A stretch of 64,000 nucleotides of DNA from Chengkuizengella sediminis. Its GTDB lineage: Bacteria > Bacillota > Bacilli > Paenibacillales > KCTC-33759. Below the pieces are notes generated by a model. That model did not search any database. It was given only the letters and a program-made list of their open reading frames with translations, and was not told the origin of the DNA. The stretch spans positions 124,001 to 188,000 of the forward strand of contig NZ_SIJC01000001.1 of the NCBI RefSeq assembly GCF_010078385.1, in the 5' to 3' direction. Shown piece after piece: positions 41,881-50,488 of this stretch; the stretch's first letter is position 1; each line of letters opens with the position of its first letter. The translations under genes were made by a program, and so were the position numbers.

Positions 41881-42261
41881 ATGAGTAATCATTCTAAAAT
41901 ATCAGATGCTGAATGGGTAATCATGGAGGAATTATGGAAAAAATCTCCTTTAACTTCAGCTGAAATTATTGAACAGCTCAAGGATGCAACAGAGTGGAAT
42001 CCCAAAACGATACACACTTTAATCAACCGTTTAGTAAAAAAAGAAGTGTTGGGTGTTAAAAGAGAAGGTCGTTTTAAACAATTTTTCCCTCTTCTCTCTG
42101 CCGAGGAATGCCGGAAAAGAGAGACAACATCTTTTTTAAAAAAGATCTATGCTGGTTCACGTCAAATGTTTATATTAAATTTTATTAAAAATGAGAAGTT
42201 AACGGAAAAAGAAATTGAAGAATTAAGAAAGATGCTTAAACAAAAAGAGGTAGGCGATTAA
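41881..42261 (+). CDS. BlaI/MecI family repressor
   Basis: A 126-residue winged-helix protein. ISDAEWVIMEELWKKSPLTSAEIIEQLKDATEWNPKTIHTLINRLVKKEVLGVKREGRFKQFFPLLS is the BlaI/MecI DNA-binding domain, and a C-terminal helix mediates dimerisation; the inactivating cleavage usually occurs near the junction. It is followed 69 bases later by a BlaR1-type protease, and two operator dyads lie in its promoter, so it is autoregulated. AAGGAGGAG precedes the ATG. Confidence 0.93.
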   Translation: MSNHSKISDAEWVIMEELWKKSPLTSAEIIEQLKDATEWNPKTIHTLINRLVKKEVLGVKREGRFKQFFPLLSAEECRKRETTSFLKKIYAGSRQMFILNFIKNEKLTEKEIEELRKMLKQKEVGD

Positions 42262-42330
42262 TTTTCAAGGGTATTACTTATCAGATGCTCTTATCAATTG
42301 ACTTACCTCTATAACAAGAGTGGTGAAAGA

Positions 42331-44445
42331 ATGGATATACAAAATTTATTTTCAATTGTTTTAAACTTTTCTATCATAGGGAGTATTATAGCAATAGTCA
42401 TTCTTTGTATAAAAAGAACCCTAAATGATAAACTTTCTGCACATTGGCACTATTACATTTGGCTTCTGTTGATCATAAGACTTATGATTCCATATCATTT
42501 TGAAAGTTCATTGAGTATATCTATCTTGCTTCCTTCTATTACAGATACTTTAAACGAATCTATTCAAATTCAGGATAATGATCAAACAACCTTAACTACC
42601 TTAAATAAACAAATCATCAAGGTCAATGCTGTGGGTTCAACCTTAAATGAACCTAATGAATCTCAGCTTAGTGGTGAAGCATTGACTCATTTAAATAAAG
42701 AATTAAGTACAGTAGTTGGAGAAGGTCATAATGATAAATTACAGACAGAAGTTACCAACTCCTACCTTACTCTTAATTCATTAGGTATTGTATGGTTTGC
42801 CGGTGTCTTGATCGTTTTTCTATTCTTTTTGATGGTGAATTTCCAATATAACTGGAGGTTATCCAAACAAACAAAGTGTAGGCACGAAGATATATTAGCG
42901 CTTTTAGAAGAATGCAAAACAAAATTAAATGTACGTTCCAATATACAATTGGTCTATGATAACAAGGTAGAGACACCGTCCATTGTAGGATTTTTTATAC
43001 CTAAAATTGTGATTTCTAAGAAATTATTTCAAAGCTTATCAAGAAACGAACAGAAATATGTGCTAATGCATGAATTAACACATTTCAAGAAAAATGATAT
43101 CCTCATTCATTGGATGAGCATGATTGTTCAAGCTATTCACTGGTTTAATCCAATCATTTGGTACAGCTTTTACAAAATGCGTAAAGATTGCGAGTTATCC
43201 TGTGATGCCTCCGTTTTATCACATTTAAAACAAGACGAACATTTAGCGTACGGAAATACACTTCTCAGTGTATTAAGTAAAGTATCAAAACCAACCCTCA
43301 TTCCTCGATCCATAGGAATGTCCGCTGGTCTATCAGATATGAAATCAAGAATAGAGAGGATTCTTATGTTTAAAAAACAATCGTGGAAATGGATACTTCT
43401 TTCAAGTGTAATCACTTTAGGAATTATCATTACAGGATTTACCGTATTTGAGATGTCTAATGAAGATGAAGCAGAAGTTGAGTCTATAGAAATTAATCAA
43501 GAAAATATCCAGAAATATATTGATATTAATATGACTCAAAACAGAATCGTTGAATTAATAGGTAGACCAAATGATAGTAGTCAAGGCTCTAATAATATAA
43601 AAAAAGGTGTTTGGAGATATGATGTAAAAAGTGAAGGATATAAGAGAAAACCAGGTACTGTAGATGAAATTGATTATGAAGGACTTGAAATTGGAGATAT
43701 GCAGATTCAATTATTTTTATATTGGAATCATAATGGTACTATCGAAAAGGTTGTCTCTTATTTTCATGAGAATGGTAACGTAATGAATTATGAACTTCTT
43801 GATGAAGTCACTATAAGTGAATCGAATGAGGATTTCATAGCTGGCGATCTTGGGATTAACACATTTGATGAAGTAAATAACATCATAAATGCTATTAAAA
43901 AGCCTGAATTATTATCTAAAGATCTGTTAGAAAGCGGGGATCAAGACAAAATTATACAGTGGTTTATAGATTTACAAAGCTGGGAAATAGAAATCATAGG
44001 AGAATCTACACCAAAATTTTATACAGAAAAAAAAGCGTATAACAAAATCAAACATGTTATAAATCAATATTACAGTGATCATAATAACCGTATATTATTC
44101 TATGACAGTCATTTAGGTGAGGATAAGAATTCTAATTATTATAAACCTTGTGAATGTGATGTAGGATTAGTAACTAATAACCTTGAAATTGTCTATAATT
44201 CAAATACAGAAGACATAAAATTTGAATTAAGTCAAGATCCCTTTATTTATGAGGTGAAAATTAGTTTACCTTCCTATGATATAAGCGAATATTATAATAG
44301 AGAGTTAAAAGATGTAGAATTTACCTATATCATTGATAAATCAGATTATCTAATTAGAAGCAGTAGTGCAACAGCTGACGAATATATTGAAGGAGAACCT
44401 ATGCGGCTGAATAAAAATCTTATTTATTCTATAGGACCACCTTAA
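42331..44445 (+). CDS. BlaR1/MecR1-type membrane sensor protease (M56) with a non-penicillin-binding C-terminal region
   Basis: The N-terminal 370 residues are a BlaR1/MecR1 signalling module: several TM helices, the zinc-protease motif HELTHFKKND (247-251) and CELSCDASVL downstream, with a further TM near 360. The extracellular part (about 385-704) lacks SxxK, SxN and KTG motifs, so it is not a beta-lactam sensor. It contains an SmpA-like NRIVELIGRPNDSSQ segment and then unknown sequence with YKPCECDVG. The signal it detects is unknown. The start is at the ATG after GGTGAAAGA; an 11-codon longer form from TTG is possible. Confidence 0.85.
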   Translation: MDIQNLFSIVLNFSIIGSIIAIVILCIKRTLNDKLSAHWHYYIWLLLIIRLMIPYHFESSLSISILLPSITDTLNESIQIQDNDQTTLTTLNKQIIKVNAVGSTLNEPNESQLSGEALTHLNKELSTVVGEGHNDKLQTEVTNSYLTLNSLGIVWFAGVLIVFLFFLMVNFQYNWRLSKQTKCRHEDILALLEECKTKLNVRSNIQLVYDNKVETPSIVGFFIPKIVISKKLFQSLSRNEQKYVLMHELTHFKKNDILIHWMSMIVQAIHWFNPIIWYSFYKMRKDCELSCDASVLSHLKQDEHLAYGNTLLSVLSKVSKPTLIPRSIGMSAGLSDMKSRIERILMFKKQSWKWILLSSVITLGIIITGFTVFEMSNEDEAEVESIEINQENIQKYIDINMTQNRIVELIGRPNDSSQGSNNIKKGVWRYDVKSEGYKRKPGTVDEIDYEGLEIGDMQIQLFLYWNHNGTIEKVVSYFHENGNVMNYELLDEVTISESNEDFIAGDLGINTFDEVNNIINAIKKPELLSKDLLESGDQDKIIQWFIDLQSWEIEIIGESTPKFYTEKKAYNKIKHVINQYYSDHNNRILFYDSHLGEDKNSNYYKPCECDVGLVTNNLEIVYNSNTEDIKFELSQDPFIYEVKISLPSYDISEYYNRELKDVEFTYIIDKSDYLIRSSSATADEYIEGEPMRLNKNLIYSIGPP

Positions 44446-44507
44446 ATAAAATTATTGAAGAAAAATCATCTTTATATCAATATAGCATTTGCTTATTAAT
44501 GGATATA

Positions 44508-44532
44508 AGCGGTGACTGTAATAGTCACCGCT
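44508..44532. terminator. Hairpin between convergent genes
   Basis: AGCGGTGACT (44508-44517) pairs perfectly with AGTCACCGCT (44523-44532) around a five-base loop. There is no clear T run, so it may act mainly as an RNA 3'-end structure. Confidence 0.6.
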
Positions 44533-44548
44533 ATGATGATTTAGAATT

Positions 44549-45514
44549 TCACTTGACATTCATTTTACGTTCAAACCACTCATGCATAGATACACCTGTT
44601 TCGTTTATTTCATTCATTATTTTTTCTTTCAATTCCTCATCCATGTAAAAAGTCATCGGAGTCAAACCAGTATCTATTAATATCCCATCATATTTTTCTA
44701 TCACTTTCCCCTCAACAAGAAACTTTTTAAGCGTATCAATAAAATCAAAGTGTGTCTGAGAATGGACTCCTCGAAGCTCTGATTTTTTTACTTCAACCAA
44801 TATGTTATCTCCGACTTCAATTTTAATATTGTTAACTCCAACGTGCTTTAGCAATTCAACAATAATATCATAAATCAATGAATCTATAGAGGCTGGTTTT
44901 GGGAAATGAAATTTTGCTGTTCCATAAGTTGCGATATTCTTTTTCTGTTCTAAAACAACTTCCCGTTTCCATCCTTCCTCTTCCCCTCTTTCAAGTGAAA
45001 TCTCTTCTCCGTTTTCAGTAATAAGAAAAGCCTCTACTTTTCTCCCTTTACTATCTATTTTATAAATACGTGCTAGTTGGCCTTCTTTTTTAAAAGGCTG
45101 AAACAGAAACAGCCCCTCTTTTTTATGATAAATCACGTCTTTTTTTGCTAGCTCTGGATGTTCCAATTTATACTGCTCTATCATTTCTTTTTTAATGAAA
45201 AACGTTCGTTTTCCCTTGTATTCACCCTCATAATACTCCAACTCATTATTCTTGATTAATTTATGTACATAGGTGGTGGAAACGTTTAATATTTTTGCAG
45301 CATCTGAAGAAGTCAGATCTTTTTTCTTGTAAAACGCCTTGATCCTCTCCACATCCTGGACTTTAAACTTGTATCCCCCATCCCCTCTATGGGTTTCTCT
45401 ATTAATAGGCTCCAACCTTTTTTCTGTATTAGTATGCTCCATCAGCTTGTAAACTGAAGTTTTACTAATATTAAACTCTTTTGCTACCTCATTAATATTC
45501 ATGTATTTTTTCAA
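44549..45514 (-). CDS. Protein with two N-terminal helix-turn-helix units, divergent from a recombinase
   Basis: The 321-residue protein starts with two excisionase/MerR-like DNA-binding units (MNINEVAKEFNISKTSVYKLM and LTSSDAAKILNVSTTYVHKLIKNNELEYYEGEYKGKRTFFIKKEMIEQY). The remaining 180 residues are a mixed alpha/beta region (FPKPASIDSLIYDIIVELLKHVGVNNIKIEVG) of unknown function ending in a helical MDEELKEKIMNEINETGVSMHEWF stretch. The start is a TTG after GGTGAT at a five-base spacing. It is probably the regulator or recombination directionality partner of the adjacent integrase. Confidence 0.7.
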   Translation of the reverse strand: MKKYMNINEVAKEFNISKTSVYKLMEHTNTEKRLEPINRETHRGDGGYKFKVQDVERIKAFYKKKDLTSSDAAKILNVSTTYVHKLIKNNELEYYEGEYKGKRTFFIKKEMIEQYKLEHPELAKKDVIYHKKEGLFLFQPFKKEGQLARIYKIDSKGRKVEAFLITENGEEISLERGEEEGWKREVVLEQKKNIATYGTAKFHFPKPASIDSLIYDIIVELLKHVGVNNIKIEVGDNILVEVKKSELRGVHSQTHFDFIDTLKKFLVEGKVIEKYDGILIDTGLTPMTFYMDEELKEKIMNEINETGVSMHEWFERKMNVK

Positions 45515-45694
45515 CTTTAATCACCATCAGCTTTCATTCAATTCCTTCAACTTATATATTCATCTTAATTACGAAAATATTTATAAATTTATATACCATA
45601 AAGAAACATTCTTTGATTATACCATATCAATATAACTTTTTAAATTAATATCACATATTTAATAAATGCATAAGTTATATCTAAACTAAACTAA

Positions 45695-45714
45695 TAACCT
45701 ATTATTTTAGGTTA
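45695..45714. promoter_or_regulatory. Candidate operator in the AT-rich divergent region
   Basis: TAACCT-N8-AGGTTA is a perfect inverted repeat in the otherwise almost G+C-free gap 45515-45806. The same gap has two direct copies of ATTTATATACC, at 45587-45597 and 45737-45747. These may be binding sites for the HTH protein or the recombinase. Confidence 0.35.
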
Positions 45715-45806
45715 AATATAAATTAATAATTTAAATATTTATATACCTTTTGATAATTAATTTGATATAATATAATTTAATATTTTATATTTCGTAGGTG
45801 ATACTT

Positions 45807-46889
45807 TTGAAAGTAAAGTTAAATGAATTAATGTTTAATAAATTTGATAGTGGTCGTTTTTTAGAAAAAAATATGAAGGAGATGTTTTATCTATTATTAA
45901 ATGAGGAAGGGTATCCATCGATTTATCGAAAATTCTCGCAAAATGAGGATGAGGATGGGAATTACGATTACAGACATTTAAGTAACTTTGAAATGATCTA
46001 TGTATATATACATATGAGAGGAAAAAACAGAAAAGAAAAGTCTAAAAAAGAGTATATTAGAGAATTACTACAATTTTTAAAAGTGATTAAGCAATATGAA
46101 GTAGAAGACATCCGTCAGTTAAGTCGTAGAAATGTGGAAGGATATCAACTACATATCGAAAAAATGTACGATAAAAGTAGTACGATTACAAAAAAACTAA
46201 ACATTGTAAAGAGTTTTTTAAAATGGTGTTATCAAGAAAAATATACAAAAAAGGATTTAAGCAGAGGATTTTATTCAGTAAGAGTAAATAAAACAGAAGT
46301 TGTTGAAAGGGATATATCCGTAGAACAAATGAAGCAAACAATTCAATATTATGAAAATAACCCAAAAGTAAAATCAATTATTATGCTGCTTGCAACTAGC
46401 GGTTTACGTCTAGCAGAGATCATTACACCAAGTTGGTCGGATTTATATTACGATTCAAAGCGGAAAAAGCACTATTTAAAAACGATCACAAAAAGAGATA
46501 AAGTTCGCCATGCATTAATAAAGGATTATGTTTTAGAAGAGTTACTAGAATATAGAAGTAGGATTGGTTTAGATGTGGAATTGAATCCAAAAGATGACTC
46601 CCCCTTCTATCCGAATCGTCATGGTAAAAGATATTCTTTATCAAGTTTATCTACAACTCTATCAAAACAATTGGCTGATGCTGGTTTAAAAACGGTTCAA
46701 GGTGAAAGAGTCACTCCCCATTTTCTAAGACATTTTTTTGCAAGAACTGCTTATGCTAATGGGGCTCCTTTAGATCATATCTCAGATACGTTAGATCATA
46801 GTGATCCTAGAATTACAAAACAAAACTATTTGTATAGAGAATTGAAAAAAGAACATGATGTGAGTGAGTTTGTGGATTTGGAAATATAG
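45807..46889 (+). CDS. Tyrosine recombinase (phage-integrase family)
   Basis: A 360-residue integrase with an N-terminal SAM-like core-binding domain (about 60-150) and a C-terminal catalytic domain. Catalytic residues are Arg in ATSGLRLAEII, Lys probably in KTITKRDKVRH, His-x-x-Arg in HFLRHFFARTAY, His in LDHSDPRI and nucleophile Tyr in KQNYLYRELKK. The start is taken as the TTG four bases after GGTGAT, although an overlapping GTG at 45798 is possible. It faces a DNA-binding protein across an AT-rich gap, like an integration module, but I see no attachment-site duplication or other phage genes. Confidence 0.85.
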   Translation: MKVKLNELMFNKFDSGRFLEKNMKEMFYLLLNEEGYPSIYRKFSQNEDEDGNYDYRHLSNFEMIYVYIHMRGKNRKEKSKKEYIRELLQFLKVIKQYEVEDIRQLSRRNVEGYQLHIEKMYDKSSTITKKLNIVKSFLKWCYQEKYTKKDLSRGFYSVRVNKTEVVERDISVEQMKQTIQYYENNPKVKSIIMLLATSGLRLAEIITPSWSDLYYDSKRKKHYLKTITKRDKVRHALIKDYVLEELLEYRSRIGLDVELNPKDDSPFYPNRHGKRYSLSSLSTTLSKQLADAGLKTVQGERVTPHFLRHFFARTAYANGAPLDHISDTLDHSDPRITKQNYLYRELKKEHDVSEFVDLEI

Positions 46890-46915
46890 TCATAGTTTAA
46901 AGGAGGTCTAATATT

Positions 46916-47659
46916 TTGAAAATCAAAGTCATGACATTTAACATTCATCACTGCAAAGGAATGGATAAAAAAGTAGATCTTTACAGGATAGCTAATGTAA
47001 TTGAAAATAGCAAAGCAGACGTTATTGGTCTTAATGAAGTGGATAAACATTTTTCAAATCGAAGCTTAAATAAAAATCAAATACACTGGCTTGCACAACA
47101 ATTAAAGTTAGATTATGCTTTTATTCCTTCCATTTCTATCAATTCCAAAAAATCAAAATCTGCACGTCAATATGGAAACGCTCTTCTTTCAAGATTCCCT
47201 ATTATAACTAAAAAGTTCCATTCTTTTAATTTTGTACCTGGACTAGTTGAAAAAAGATCTCTACTTAATACAACCATTCAAATTGAGGGGAAATTACTTC
47301 AATTCTTGGTAACACACTTAAGTCTTAATCGTTATTTTCATAAGAAACAAACTAATTATATTTCAAATCTAATTCATAATACTAAACTCCCTGTTATACT
47401 CATGGGGGATTGGAATATGAAACCAGAATCACAAGCATGGTACAAATTAACCAATCATGTGCAGGATGCTTGGCTTGTTGCAGGAAAAGGATCAGGATAC
47501 ACTTATCCATCCATTCGTCCGAGATCGAGGTTGGATTACATATTCATAAGTCCAGAACTAAAGATAATAGAAACAGAAGTAAAAACAAGTTTAGCAATAG
47601 CTTCTGATCATTTGCCCTTAACAGCCACAATAATGAGGTATAAAAATGCCCAGGTTTAA
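46916..47659 (+). CDS. Endonuclease/exonuclease/phosphatase (EEP) family protein
   Basis: A 247-residue EEP-fold metal-dependent phosphoesterase. VMTFNIHHCKGMD holds the metal-binding Asn, DVIGLNEVDKHF the Glu, LVTHLSLN the His, VILMGDWNMKP the Asp-x-Asn pair, SRLDYIFIS the Asp and ASDHLPL the catalytic His. Such enzymes cleave phosphodiesters in nucleic acids or lipids; the short loops suggest a lipid or nucleotide phosphatase as much as a nuclease. No signal peptide. The start is a TTG after AAAGGAGG. Confidence 0.86.
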   Translation: MKIKVMTFNIHHCKGMDKKVDLYRIANVIENSKADVIGLNEVDKHFSNRSLNKNQIHWLAQQLKLDYAFIPSISINSKKSKSARQYGNALLSRFPIITKKFHSFNFVPGLVEKRSLLNTTIQIEGKLLQFLVTHLSLNRYFHKKQTNYISNLIHNTKLPVILMGDWNMKPESQAWYKLTNHVQDAWLVAGKGSGYTYPSIRPRSRLDYIFISPELKIIETEVKTSLAIASDHLPLTATIMRYKNAQV

Positions 47660-47784
47660 AACGGAATTTCAAAGTACTAAAAGAAATATTGTTTGAATAT
47701 AAAAAATATATTGAAACTAAAAACATAGTAAACGTATAAATATAAAAGTGAATGACCATATCAAAGAAAAATTGGAGGAGAATT

Positions 47785-48750
47785 ATGAAAGCAATTGTAT
47801 ATCAGAAATATGGTTCGCCTGATGTTCTTGAATTAAAAGAGATGGCCAAACCCATTCCAAATGACAATGAAGTTCTAATAAAAGTATATGCGAGAACAGT
47901 ATCTTCAGGAGACGCGAGAATGCGAAATGGTACCAGAGCAACCTTGCCTCTCTGGCCCATCTCAAAAATAGCTATAGGTCTCAGAAAACCAAAGAAAACA
48001 TTATTAGGTATGGATCTAGCAGGAGAAATTGAATCAGTAGGTAAAAATGTAAAACGGTTTAGGAAAGGTGACCAAGTTTATGGATTTTGTGGAAAAGGTA
48101 CTTATTCTGAGTACGTATGTTTATCAGAAGAGGGTCCGATTGTAATAAAACCGTCAAATATGACCTATGAGGAAGCCGCATCCGTTCCTTTTGGAGCAGC
48201 ATCTGCTTTGTATTTCCTTAGAAAAGGAAATATTAAGAGTGGTCAAAAAGTCCTTATCTATGGTGCTTCTGGAAGTTTAGGTACTTTTGCAGTTCAGCTT
48301 GCCAAGTACTTTGGGGCAGAAGTTACCGGAGTATGCAGTACTACGAATTTAGAATTGGTGAAATCTTTGGGAGCCGATAAGGTCATTGATTACACGAAAG
48401 AGGATTTTACCAAAAACGGTCAAACCTATGATATTATTTTTGACACAGTAGACAAGACGTTGTTTTCACGTTGTAAAAGCTCGCTTAAGCAAAAAGGAGT
48501 TTATGTATTAGCTGTTATTCATTTTCCACAGATTGTTCAAATGCTTTATACTTCAATGATAGGCAGCAAAAAAGTAAAAAGTGGTATAACACCAGGTAGG
48601 ACTGAAGAATTAAATTTCCTCAAAGAGCTTATTGAGGCGGAAAAGTTAAAATCTGTCATTGATAGACAGTATCGATTAGAACAAACAGCCGAAGCTCACG
48701 GTTATGTCGAAAAAGGACATAAAAAGGGAAATGTAGTTATAACTTTGTGA
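47785..48750 (+). CDS. MDR-family NAD(P)-dependent reductase (quinone oxidoreductase-like)
   Basis: A 321-residue zinc-free medium-chain dehydrogenase/reductase. [36 protein letters not shown] is the GroES-like N-terminus, [27 protein letters not shown] follows, and [32 protein letters not shown] is the dinucleotide-binding fold. Zinc ligands are absent, as in quinone reductases and YhdH-like enoyl reductases. GGAGGAG precedes the ATG at 47785; an upstream in-frame extension is unsupported. Confidence 0.9.
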   Translation: MKAIVYQKYGSPDVLELKEMAKPIPNDNEVLIKVYARTVSSGDARMRNGTRATLPLWPISKIAIGLRKPKKTLLGMDLAGEIESVGKNVKRFRKGDQVYGFCGKGTYSEYVCLSEEGPIVIKPSNMTYEEAASVPFGAASALYFLRKGNIKSGQKVLIYGASGSLGTFAVQLAKYFGAEVTGVCSTTNLELVKSLGADKVIDYTKEDFTKNGQTYDIIFDTVDKTLFSRCKSSLKQKGVYVLAVIHFPQIVQMLYTSMIGSKKVKSGITPGRTEELNFLKELIEAEKLKSVIDRQYRLEQTAEAHGYVEKGHKKGNVVITL

Positions 48751-48827
48751 AAACAAATCCTTTATCCCACTATTAACTCCTACCTTTACTAACCGCGAAG
48801 CGCGTAACAGATGATATTAATGTAATT

Positions 48828-48850
48828 TATATATAAGAAACTTATATATA
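48828..48850. repeat. AT-only hairpin in the gap after the MDR gene
   Basis: TATATATAAG (48828-48837) and CTTATATATA (48841-48850) form a perfect 10-bp stem with loop AAA. A GC-rich string CCGCGAAGCGCG lies 35 bases before it. Function unknown. Confidence 0.5.
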
Positions 48851-48988
48851 GTCAGTTAGATGAACGGGAAAATGTGAGAATAAAGCATCCAACTATTATG
48901 TTAGCAAAATATTTGATTGTGATGAAACGATGGTATAATGAAAAGACAATCTATTATAGAATTAGCTTTGTTGAAAGGAGTAGTTTTC

Positions 48989-49450
48989 ATGGCAATACAT
49001 ACAGAAATATTTATAAATTCTGATATTGAACTAGTTTGGAAGGCTTGGACAGAATCTGATAGAATCACAAAATGGTTTGCACCAGCAGCAGAAATACAAT
49101 TAAAGGACAATGGAAAATACGAACTCTACTTTGATCCAACGAACAAAAACAGCATGAGCACGATTGGATGCAAAATACTAAATTTTGAAAAACCTAGTTT
49201 TTTAGAGTTTCAATGGAAAGGTCCAGACGAATTCAATGATGTGATGAATGATGAAACAGCACTTACCATGGTTAAAACCTCTTTCATACCCTATGAAAAT
49301 GGTACAAAACTAATTCTAGACCATACGGGTTGGAATGACACAGATGTTTGGATTAAAGCTAAAGAGTGGCATATCAAAGCATGGGAGCAAGCATTGAGCA
49401 GTCTAAAGTCTAATATAGAGTCTGGAGAAGGCATTTTGTGTTGTCAATAA
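48989..49450 (+). CDS. AHSA1/SRPBCC family (START-like) protein
   Basis: A 153-residue helix-grip protein of the Activator of Hsp90 ATPase homologue 1-like family. IHTEIFINSDIELVWKAWTESDRITKWFAPAAEIQLKDNGKYELYFDP is the typical N-terminal pattern, and ILDHTGWNDTDVWIKAKEWHIKAWEQALSSLKSNIESGEG the C-terminal helix that closes the hydrophobic cavity. Bacterial members bind small hydrophobic ligands; the ligand is unknown. AAAGGAG precedes the ATG at 48989. A terminator follows. Confidence 0.88.
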   Translation: MAIHTEIFINSDIELVWKAWTESDRITKWFAPAAEIQLKDNGKYELYFDPTNKNSMSTIGCKILNFEKPSFLEFQWKGPDEFNDVMNDETALTMVKTSFIPYENGTKLILDHTGWNDTDVWIKAKEWHIKAWEQALSSLKSNIESGEGILCCQ

Positions 49451-49465
49451 TGCTAAAAAATTTAG

Positions 49466-49505
49466 AAAGCCGTTATCCCTATTTCAAGGAATTACGGCTT
49501 TTTAA
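49466..49505 (+). terminator. Terminator after the AHSA1 gene
   Basis: AAAGCCGT (49467-49474) pairs with ACGGCTTT (49493-49500), with an inner TCCCT/AAGGA pairing, followed by T residues. Confidence 0.75.
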
Positions 49506-49546
49506 TCATTCTTGTTCTTCTCATAAGTCCACGATCTAGGATCGAA

Positions 49547-50371
49547 TTAACTCGTCCAAGTCCCTTTAATTATACCAACAATATACCATTCTCCATTGTA
49601 TTCTTCAAAAACTAATCTTAAGCTTTGCCAGTCCATTCCCACAAATTGAGGATCAAACCCTGAAAAATAAAATTCCACGATATTTGCATTAGGGTAAACT
49701 GTAAATTGATTTTGAATCATATTTCCAGTTCCTAATATTTGATTGTAGCTAACTTGCTCTGGGTTGGCAAAATCAGCACTATAAACAAAAGCATTATAAT
49801 AATCAGCAGGAGTTAATTGTATCGGATCACCAGAACCATCATAATTTCCCCAAGTGTATACATTGTTATCTGTCATAAAACCAAGTATTTGATTAGAGGT
49901 AAACACTAAATCACTATTAACATTAACATAAAGGTAAGGGGAAAATCTTAAACCACTATTGGGATGTATAAATGAAGACAATTGTGACATATCTTCCGCT
50001 TCTAGTAACAATATGATTTCATTTGCCTTATTTAATATTAAATCTTCTTCACTAATTTGAGATGAATCTTGTGAAGAATCGCCTTCCTTTTCTATGTTTA
50101 ATATTTGATCTTTTAAATCTTCATTTTCATCTTGTAACTTCTTATTATCAGCTTCTAATTGATTATTAACTTTTTTTAACTGCTCCAAATTCTGTAATAT
50201 AGTTGAATTCTCTTCTTTAAGCAAGTCTATTTCATTGCTAATTTGATCTAATTGATTTACTAGCTTCATGTTTTCCTCTTTAATCTGCACCAACTCTTCT
50301 TCCAAGTTTAAATTACTATGATTGCAAGCTGTTAAGAAGAAAAGTAATAAAACCACGCATGTTAATCTCAT
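49547..50371 (-). CDS. Lipoprotein with coiled coil and unknown C-terminal domain
   Basis: A 274-residue surface protein. The signal peptide ends FFLTACNHSN with the lipobox Cys at 16. Residues about 20-95 are a heptad-rich coiled coil (VQIKEENMKLVNQLDQIS and following Leu/Ile/Asn repeats). The C-terminal 165 residues form a globular domain with LSSFIHPNSGLRFSPYLYVN, TWGNYDGSGDPIQLTPADYY and NANIVEFYFSGFDPQFVGMDWQSLRLVFEEYNGEWYIVGI, which resembles small surface domains of unknown function. Probably a cell-envelope sensor or structural lipoprotein. GAAAGGAG precedes the ATG. Confidence 0.78.
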   Translation of the reverse strand: MRLTCVVLLLFFLTACNHSNLNLEEELVQIKEENMKLVNQLDQISNEIDLLKEENSTILQNLEQLKKVNNQLEADNKKLQDENEDLKDQILNIEKEGDSSQDSSQISEEDLILNKANEIILLLEAEDMSQLSSFIHPNSGLRFSPYLYVNVNSDLVFTSNQILGFMTDNNVYTWGNYDGSGDPIQLTPADYYNAFVYSADFANPEQVSYNQILGTGNMIQNQFTVYPNANIVEFYFSGFDPQFVGMDWQSLRLVFEEYNGEWYIVGIIKGTWTS

Positions 50372-50488
50372 ACTTTTATCTCCTTTCTAACCGAGAAAAA
50401 AATTAATGTTCTTTTCTGTAATTCTAAATTGGATGTGATATTGTATACTTGGATTATATGTTTAATTCATCAATGAGGTGATCAATCA

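Noticed and set aside
42331-44445. BlaR1-like protein as a beta-lactam sensor
   Set aside because: The penicillin-binding motifs are missing from its extracellular part.
45515-45797. AT-rich gap as a replication origin
   Set aside because: No DnaA boxes (TTATCCACA) and no replication genes nearby; it is better explained as a divergent control region.
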